A stretch of DNA of 9,630 nt from Acidobacteriota bacterium. GTDB taxonomy: Bacteria > Acidobacteriota > Blastocatellia > Pyrinomonadales > Pyrinomonadaceae. The stretch covers positions 1 through 9,630 of the forward strand of contig JABFSB010000485.1 in assembly GCA_013140875.1 (NCBI GenBank), read 5' to 3'. This document shows, piece by piece, positions 5,514 through 9,630 of this stretch. How positions within the stretch are numbered: position 1 is the stretch's first letter; each line of letters begins with the position of its first letter. The position numbers and the translations under genes are program-made. The notes under the pieces were generated by a model. The model was not told the DNA's origin, ran no database searches, and was given only the letters and a program-made list of their open reading frames with translations.

Positions 5514-6419
5514 ATGATAACTTTTGCCGCCAGGTCCATCGCATCGCTCATTTGCATCGTGATAGTCTGCGCGCAGATGCAGGCTCAATCGCGCCGCAGC
5601 ATCAAGACCACCGACACCGAGGGCTCGGTTCTGAGCGTTACCGCGTGGCGGACCGACAAAAAGACCGATCCGCTAAAAGCCGAGAATATGTTTCTCTACG
5701 AGAACGGCGTCGAGCAAAAGATCAAGGGATTTTCCTACGACCCGTCGCCGTCCAAGATCGTCATTCTCGTCGATAACTCTCAAACACTCCCGGCCGACGT
5801 CGAAAAGCTCAAAAAGGCCACGATGGAGTTTGCGTATGAGATCTTCGATGGAGATCAACTTTTTGTCGTAGCTTATGACGAAAAGGCAGAAATTATTCAG
5901 GAATGGACCGACGACGCCAAGAAGATCGAGAAATCGCTTTCGACATTCCGTAAGAAAGGCAATCCGTATCTCTTTGACGCATTGAACGCAACGGTCAACG
6001 AAATTCTGCTTCCGCTGATGCCCGGAACGCGGAAAACGGCAGTCGTGCTGATCGGCGACGGCCTTGACCGCGGAAGCGCGGCGTCTTTCGACAACGTGCT
6101 GGCCGATCTTCAAAACTATAACGTTACGGTTTATTCCCTTCAGCTTCCGGATCGTACCCGCGGAGCGTTTCGCCGCGATGCTCCAAAGGCGGCTGCGGTC
6201 GTCGAAAAACTCACCGAGGGCACCGGCGGGGCGATCTTCCAGTTCGATGACGCTCAGACCGCGGCCAAGTCGATCTGTGACGAACTTCGCCGCAATCGTT
6301 ATTTGCTTTCTTACTTTCCCGTCAATACGTCTTCCTACGACTTTCGTCGAGTTTTTCTGATCGCCGATGAGGGCATATCGATCCGCACAAAAAACGCCCA
6401 GCCGCCTAACATCAAATAA
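5514..6419 (+). CDS. secreted VWFA-related Acidobacterial domain protein
   Basis: This 301-aa protein begins with a signal peptide (hydrophobic 9-20, likely cleavage near QMQA|QS at 24). A short beta segment follows (GSVLSVTAWRTDKK...LKAENMFLYENGVEQKIKGFS, 37-74), matching the DRKGxxVxxLxxxDFxVxEDGxxQxI pattern that precedes the VWA fold in the Acidobacteria-enriched family TIGR03436. The von Willebrand A domain spans about 80-270. The metal-site motif reads DNSQT (Asp87, Ser89, Thr91), so Thr replaces the second Ser of DxSxS, and IGDGLD (180-185) supplies the later aspartate. Metal binding is likely but not certain. It should act in the periplasm or outside, in protein-protein binding; the partner is unknown. 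Only one base separates it from the upstream FmdB gene. Confidence 0.88.
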   Translation: MITFAARSIASLICIVIVCAQMQAQSRRSIKTTDTEGSVLSVTAWRTDKKTDPLKAENMFLYENGVEQKIKGFSYDPSPSKIVILVDNSQTLPADVEKLKKATMEFAYEIFDGDQLFVVAYDEKAEIIQEWTDDAKKIEKSLSTFRKKGNPYLFDALNATVNEILLPLMPGTRKTAVVLIGDGLDRGSAASFDNVLADLQNYNVTVYSLQLPDRTRGAFRRDAPKAAAVVEKLTEGTGGAIFQFDDAQTAAKSICDELRRNRYLLSYFPVNTSSYDFRRVFLIADEGISIRTKNAQPPNIK

Positions 6420-6535
6420 AATCCGAGTTTAACCAGTGTTGCCGTCGACAACCTATTTTAGAGTGACGCCGTGAACTTATGATAGAATCGCATTCTTAAG
6501 GCGATCTTTGCGTCGCAGTTTTGGAGTAACACTTC

Positions 6536-7792
6536 GTGAGCGAAGACAACAAGTTCCCTGGGCCTCCGCCGCCCGACGATTTCTCGAAAACCACGCCGAA
6601 TATCAACGTCGGAGGGGACGATGGCGTTCAAAACGACTGGGACAAGACAAACTATAATTACCCAAAACAGCCGGCGGCAGACGATTGGGGCAAGACCGTC
6701 ACCAATATCAAGCCGATCAACACGGACAATTCGGATTACGGGAAAACGTTCTATCCGGGCTCGCAGCAGCAGGTTCCGCAGGCCCCGGATTGGGGAATGA
6801 CGCAGGCAAATGTCAGCGTAAATCCGGCCGACATCGGCTCGACGCCGGAGGATTTCGGTGCCCAGCCGGGCGGCGGTTACGACAAAACTACGCCGTATTT
6901 CCAGCTTCCCGAAGCAGAACGCGCCAAATATCAGAACCTTCCCCCGACGCCGACCGAACAAGCCGAACAACAGAAAAAGGAGCAGGCGGCAAAAGGCGGC
7001 ATTCCGGGTTGGCTCTGGGCCGTTGCGGGCATCTTCGGTATGTTCGCGTTCGCGGTCGTTGTACTTTTATTCGTCTATTTCTTCGTTCTCCGCGACACCT
7101 CATTCAAGGTAACGGTGAAAAATGCGCCGCCGGGCAGCAAGATCGTGATCGATAACGAAAGCCAGTGGGGAACGACGCGCGAGGACGGATCGTACGAACT
7201 CACTAATCTAAAGCCCGGGACGCGCAAGATTTCCATCAAACATCCGAATTTCGAATGTCGCGACATGGAAGTAAAGGGCGAGGCCGGCGAAACACCCGAG
7301 CCTTTGACCGCCCGCTGCACGCCTATCACCGTAAAACCCGGCGAAGACTGCGGTGTTTTCAGCCCCGGCGAGTTCGATAAAGCCGAGCGTTGCTACAATA
7401 TGGCGCTTGACGCTCTGCCTGATCCGTTTACCGCCGAGGACCTCGTCCGGGCACTCAACATCTTAATAATCAATTTTGACACCGGCAGCTTTGCCATTCC
7501 GGACGAACGACTCGCCGCGTTACAGAAAGGCGCCGGATTCATCAAACGCCTTCCGCCCGACACCGTTCTGGAAGTAGGAGGCCACACCGACAACGTCGGC
7601 GGCGACGCAACTAACCAACCGCTTTCCGAAAACCGAGCCAAGGCCGTCAAAGACAAGCTTGTAACCTTCGGCGTTCGGCCCGAAGCCCTTCAAACCCGCG
7701 GCTACGGAGCGTCTAAACCTCGGTTCGATAACGCGACCGATAATGGCAAGTTCCTAAATAGAAGGATCGAGTATTCGATCGTGAAGAAGTAA
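6536..7792 (+). CDS. membrane-anchored PEGA/OmpA-domain protein with repeated cytoplasmic N-terminus
   Basis: This 418-aa protein starts with GTG, supported by GGAG (6523-6526) nine bases upstream. It has no signal peptide. Residues 1-157 are hydrophilic and contain about seven copies of a degenerate repeat, D-[WFY]-[GSD]-K-T-x-x-N-[IVY], spaced 16-19 residues apart. A single membrane span lies at about 159-185, with KK and K residues just before it, predicting a cytoplasmic N-terminus. Residues about 188-240 resemble a PEGA domain (APPGSKIVIDNESQWGTT, then LKPGTRKISI). Residues about 300-418 are an OmpA C-terminal peptidoglycan-binding domain. Asp352 (GHTDN) and Arg367 are 15 residues apart, as are the diaminopimelate-binding Asp271 and Arg286 of Acinetobacter OmpA. 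It would tether peptidoglycan to something in the cytoplasm. Confidence 0.87.
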   Translation: MSEDNKFPGPPPPDDFSKTTPNINVGGDDGVQNDWDKTNYNYPKQPAADDWGKTVTNIKPINTDNSDYGKTFYPGSQQQVPQAPDWGMTQANVSVNPADIGSTPEDFGAQPGGGYDKTTPYFQLPEAERAKYQNLPPTPTEQAEQQKKEQAAKGGIPGWLWAVAGIFGMFAFAVVVLLFVYFFVLRDTSFKVTVKNAPPGSKIVIDNESQWGTTREDGSYELTNLKPGTRKISIKHPNFECRDMEVKGEAGETPEPLTARCTPITVKPGEDCGVFSPGEFDKAERCYNMALDALPDPFTAEDLVRALNILIINFDTGSFAIPDERLAALQKGAGFIKRLPPDTVLEVGGHTDNVGGDATNQPLSENRAKAVKDKLVTFGVRPEALQTRGYGASKPRFDNATDNGKFLNRRIEYSIVKK

Positions 7793-7810
7793 AAATGGGT
7801 TTATCCGTCA

Positions 7811-7826
7811 GTCGGCTTATGCCGAC
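7811..7826. other. small hairpin at the convergent end of the OmpA-type and brnA genes
   Basis: GTCGGC (7811-7816) and GCCGAC (7821-7826) form a perfect 6-bp stem with a four-base loop that includes the brnA stop codon. It lies 18 bases past the stop of the OmpA-type gene. Neither strand has a following T-run, so termination from it would be weak. Confidence 0.35.
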
Positions 7827-8176
7827 AATACGGTCTTCAGTCGCTTCAAGAATTTCTTGTCCTTTAGAATATCGTTCTTGAGATCTTGCTTCGCCATATC
7901 GGCCGTCATACCGTCAATGAACGTCCGCAAGGCTTGATTCATAAGCGTTTGATATCCTACGCCTTCGCTTTCACCGATCTCTTTAAATCGTCGCACAATG
8001 TCCGAATCGAAATAGATAGTTACCCGGCTCTTTTTTTCACTCACCGCATCTGCAACACGACGTTTGAGCGTGACTAACTCAGCCCCTTCGAGCCTTCGGA
8101 ACCTTTTACTAAAAGCTTTCTCGCTCGCGAAAACGCTCTCATGATATTCGTCAAGGTCGGTTTTCTTGTTTTTCAT
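7817..8176 (-). CDS. brnA: BrnA-type antitoxin (ribbon-helix-helix)
   Basis: This 119-aa protein has the CopG/BrnA signature. KSRVTIYFDSDIVRRFKEIG (49-68) is the beta-strand and first helix of a ribbon-helix-helix DNA-binding fold, and GYQTLMNQALRTFI (74-87) is the second helix with the GYQT motif typical of BrnA (PF14384). BrnA antitoxins neutralise the ribonuclease toxin BrnT by direct contact and repress their own operon. The frame opens at a GTG at 8203, but ATG 8176 is preferred because it leaves the usual small overlap with the end of the brnT frame. The N-terminal region (1-48) and C-terminal Lys-rich tail (94-119) are longer than in compact BrnA proteins. The toxin gene in front is truncated, so this antitoxin appears to be an orphan. 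Confidence 0.8.
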   Translation of the reverse strand: MKNKKTDLDEYHESVFASEKAFSKRFRRLEGAELVTLKRRVADAVSEKKSRVTIYFDSDIVRRFKEIGESEGVGYQTLMNQALRTFIDGMTADMAKQDLKNDILKDKKFLKRLKTVLSA

Positions 8177-8282
8177 ATAATCTTGCCATCCACTTTTCTG
8201 CACGACGCGCGGTAATCAAGCGGATATCTTCCCCGCGAAAGGTGTACACAACGACCACTAGTCCGTATTCAGATATGTATAT
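8151..8282 (-). pseudogene. brnT: 5'-truncated brnT toxin remnant
   Basis: Between thyA and brnA, a frame on the minus strand reads 43 codons to a TGA at 8151-8153. It encodes LVVVVYTFRGEDIRLITARR followed by a few residues to RLYE, which corresponds to the C-terminal part of BrnT toxins (family pattern: VVVxTxRGxxIRIISARxATxxExxxYE). BrnT is normally about 90 residues. The N-terminal half is missing: the frame is closed by a TAA at 8283-8285, and the thyA stop codon lies just beyond, at 8292-8294. No suitable start codon precedes the conserved strands. The remnant overlaps the start of brnA by 26 bases, as expected for a former brnT-brnA operon. A functional ribonuclease is not expected. Confidence 0.72.
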
Positions 8283-8291
8283 TTAGATTTT

Positions 8292-9137
8292 CTAGACAGC
8301 CACGGGAGCTGCAATCTTGCCCCAGGATTGATAGTTTTCGATGTTCAGATTCTCAAACTTAAAACTCAGCAGCCCTTCGAGTCCTTTCAAATCTTCGGCA
8401 TTCACGAATTCGAGCTTGGGCAATTCCATCGGCTCCCGTGAAAGCAGTTCATCGACTTGGGCTAAATGATTCGAATAAATGTGCAGGTCGCCGAAAGTGT
8501 GGATAAAATCTCCGACCTCAAGCCCGCAAACATGGGCTACCAAGTGCGTTAGCAGGGCATAGCTGCTTATGTTGAAGGGCACTCCCAAAAACGCATCTGC
8601 CGACCGCTGATAAAGCTGACAATGCAGTGTCCTTCCGGAATCCACCTTGAATTGGAACAACGTATGACACGGCGGCAGGGCTACCTCGTCGCAAGTTTCC
8701 GGGTTCCAGCCCGTGACGATCAGGCGTCGTGAATTCGGGTTTGTTTCGATCTCGTGAATCAGCCGGGCGATCTGGTCAACGCCGTTCATCTGCGGATAAT
8801 CGCCGCCGAAGGAACGCCACAGATAACCATAGACCGGGCCAAGATCGCTCTCTTGCCTGCCGAACCTCGCTGTTTGTTCGGCCGTCGCCCATTCCTGCCA
8901 GATATCGACGCCTCGGGCACGCAAATCGGCTTCGTTGGTCGATCCGCTCAGGAACCAGAACAATTCCTCAGCGACCCAGCGAAAAGGAACTTTCTTCGTC
9001 GTAACGATCGGAAATCCCTCTCTTAAATCGAACCGCGTCTGGTATCCAAAGGCCGATATCGTCCCGACCCCGGTCCGGTCCTCATGTCGTGTGCCGTTGA
9101 CTAAAATGTGCTTTAAAAGGTCGTGGTATTGCTTCAT
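8292..9137 (-). CDS. thyA: thymidylate synthase
   Basis: This is the classic ThyA, 281 aa, which methylates dUMP to dTMP using 5,10-methylenetetrahydrofolate in the cytoplasm. The start MKQYHDLLKHIL aligns with E. coli ThyA. The catalytic cysteine is Cys157 in ALPPCHTLFQF, dUMP phosphate contacts include Arg137 and Arg138 (NSRRLIV), and QLYQRSADAFLGVPFN (174-189) carries Arg178, Asp181 and Asn189. HIYSNH (219-224) and the C-terminal APVAV, which closes over the active site, are intact. The frame continues to a TTG at 9170, but those 11 codons (MAINNLQLAIQ) are only a reading of the heptanucleotide repeats, so ATG 9137 is used. No Shine-Dalgarno is visible. No dihydrofolate reductase gene follows; a toxin-antitoxin remnant does. 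Confidence 0.96.
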   Translation of the reverse strand: MKQYHDLLKHILVNGTRHEDRTGVGTISAFGYQTRFDLREGFPIVTTKKVPFRWVAEELFWFLSGSTNEADLRARGVDIWQEWATAEQTARFGRQESDLGPVYGYLWRSFGGDYPQMNGVDQIARLIHEIETNPNSRRLIVTGWNPETCDEVALPPCHTLFQFKVDSGRTLHCQLYQRSADAFLGVPFNISSYALLTHLVAHVCGLEVGDFIHTFGDLHIYSNHLAQVDELLSREPMELPKLEFVNAEDLKGLEGLLSFKFENLNIENYQSWGKIAAPVAV

Positions 9138-9140
9138 CTG

Positions 9141-9235
9141 AATTGCTAATTGTAAATTGTTAATTGCCAATTGTTAATTGTTTACAAAGAGTTTCTTAAG
9201 GCCGGTTAACAATTTACGGTTAACAATTTACAATT
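9141..9235. repeat. inverted pair of heptanucleotide tandem repeat arrays
   Basis: The left array (9141-9182) is six consecutive 7-bp units, each AATTG plus two variable bases (CT, TA, TT, CC, TT, TT). The right array (9201-9235) is five units of the complementary kind, ending ATT or GTT, and contains the perfect 14-bp tandem GGTTAACAATTTAC at 9204-9217 and 9218-9231. The two arrays are inverted: AATTGTAAATTGTTAA (9148-9163) is exactly complementary to 9220-9235. They could fold into a long imperfect hairpin around an 18-base centre (9183-9200). The element fills almost the whole spacer between thyA and the divergent gene. Such 7-bp tandem repeats are known from heterocystous cyanobacteria (STRRs). 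Confidence 0.8.
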
Positions 9236-9251
9236 AATAGTCCGAATCTTT

Positions 9252-9630
9252 ATGAGCAGCAAACTCGAAGTCAGTTTTAATTCACCGCAGTGCGGATGGA
9301 TGTCCATCGGGTTCGAGGACGGCGTGAATGAATTTCACACGACCACGGCCCACGCGCCGCACGAGACGGCTTTGCCGGAGTTGATGCGAATTCTGACCGC
9401 GTTGGCCGACGCCGGATCGCCGCAGAATGAGTATCTACTCAAATGGAACCGAGACCCTGAAGAATTCGATTTCCGATTTGTCCGCGACGGCGAAAATTTG
9501 CTGATAGAAATTTATCAATATCCGACCGAAGACCGGGACGCCGACGAACGCGAACTTGTCTATTCGCACTCCGGGAGCGTCAAAGACATCCACGCCGCCT
9601 TCGCCGAAACATTCGAACAGCTTTACCAGG
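9252..9630 (+). CDS. unrecognised protein, 3' end outside the window
   Basis: An open frame starts at ATG 9252 and runs to the window edge without a stop, giving at least 126 residues. The sequence is protein-like (acidic, no low complexity, GC-rich third positions as in neighbouring genes). Notable blocks are CGWMSIGFEDGVNEFHTT (14-31), a predicted amphipathic helix PELMRILTALADAG (42-55), and a beta-strand region FDFRFVRDGENLLIEIYQY (71-89). There is no signal peptide or membrane segment in the visible part. I do not recognise the family; small cytoplasmic proteins of this style are often annotated as hypothetical. There is no clear Shine-Dalgarno. It is divergent from thyA across the heptad repeat region. 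Confidence 0.7.
   Translation, partial: MSSKLEVSFNSPQCGWMSIGFEDGVNEFHTTTAHAPHETALPELMRILTALADAGSPQNEYLLKWNRDPEEFDFRFVRDGENLLIEIYQYPTEDRDADERELVYSHSGSVKDIHAAFAETFEQLYQ

Noticed and set aside
6458..6970. 170-codon minus-strand frame opposite the OmpA-type gene
   Set aside because: It is antisense to a gene with recognisable domains and a good ribosome binding site, and its Arg-rich, repetitive composition is typical of a shadow frame.
9138..9170. Eleven-residue N-terminal extension of thymidylate synthase from a TTG start
   Set aside because: The extra codons are a translation of the AATTGNN heptads, and the family start is the ATG at 9137.
1..9630. CRISPR array, transposase, integrase or phage gene
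   Set aside because: No regularly spaced direct repeats of 24-40 bases and no recognisable mobile-element enzyme were found on either strand; the only tandem array is the 7-bp repeat near thyA.

Overview
The window looks like chromosomal DNA from a bacterium of the phylum Acidobacteriota, plausibly class Blastocatellia. The main pointers are a secreted protein with the 'VWFA-related Acidobacterial domain' architecture, a Crp/Fnr regulator of the type common in that phylum, a FmdB zinc-ribbon protein with a long Ser/Lys tail, moderate GC content, and mostly single genes with few strong Shine-Dalgarno sequences. The taxonomic call is an inference from protein style, not from a marker gene.

Layout. 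Positions 1-1181 (minus strand) hold a small basic protein of unknown function (15-206) and a Crp/Fnr-family regulator (357-1181). Positions 1182-2008 have no protein gene. They carry tRNA-Ala(GGC) on the minus strand (1684-1759), with its own good sigma70-like promoter, and two unrelated 79-bp long inverted repeats, one on each side. Positions 2009-3237 (minus) encode an enoyl-CoA hydratase/isomerase and a PilZ-domain protein. Positions 3466-4476 (plus) encode thioredoxin reductase, which converges almost stop-to-stop with a secreted lipocalin (4479-5069, minus). Positions 5180-7792 (plus) encode a FmdB zinc-ribbon protein, a von Willebrand A protein one base after it, and a membrane-anchored PEGA/OmpA protein with an unusual repeated cytoplasmic tail. 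Positions 7817-9137 (minus) hold thyA, then a 5'-truncated remnant of a BrnT toxin gene, then a BrnA-type antitoxin. The divergent spacer after thyA (9141-9240) is an inverted pair of heptanucleotide tandem repeats. The window ends inside an unrecognised plus-strand gene (from 9252).

Most genes are housekeeping or envelope genes and do not form one pathway. Envelope themes recur (lipocalin, VWA protein, PEGA/OmpA protein, PilZ protein). I found no CRISPR array, transposase, phage gene or complete novel defence system. The observations most worth a second look are the degraded brnTA locus abutting the thyA stop codon, the [D]-[W/F/Y]-x-K-T repeat array on the cytoplasmic side of the OmpA protein, and the inverted 7-bp repeat arrays upstream of thyA.
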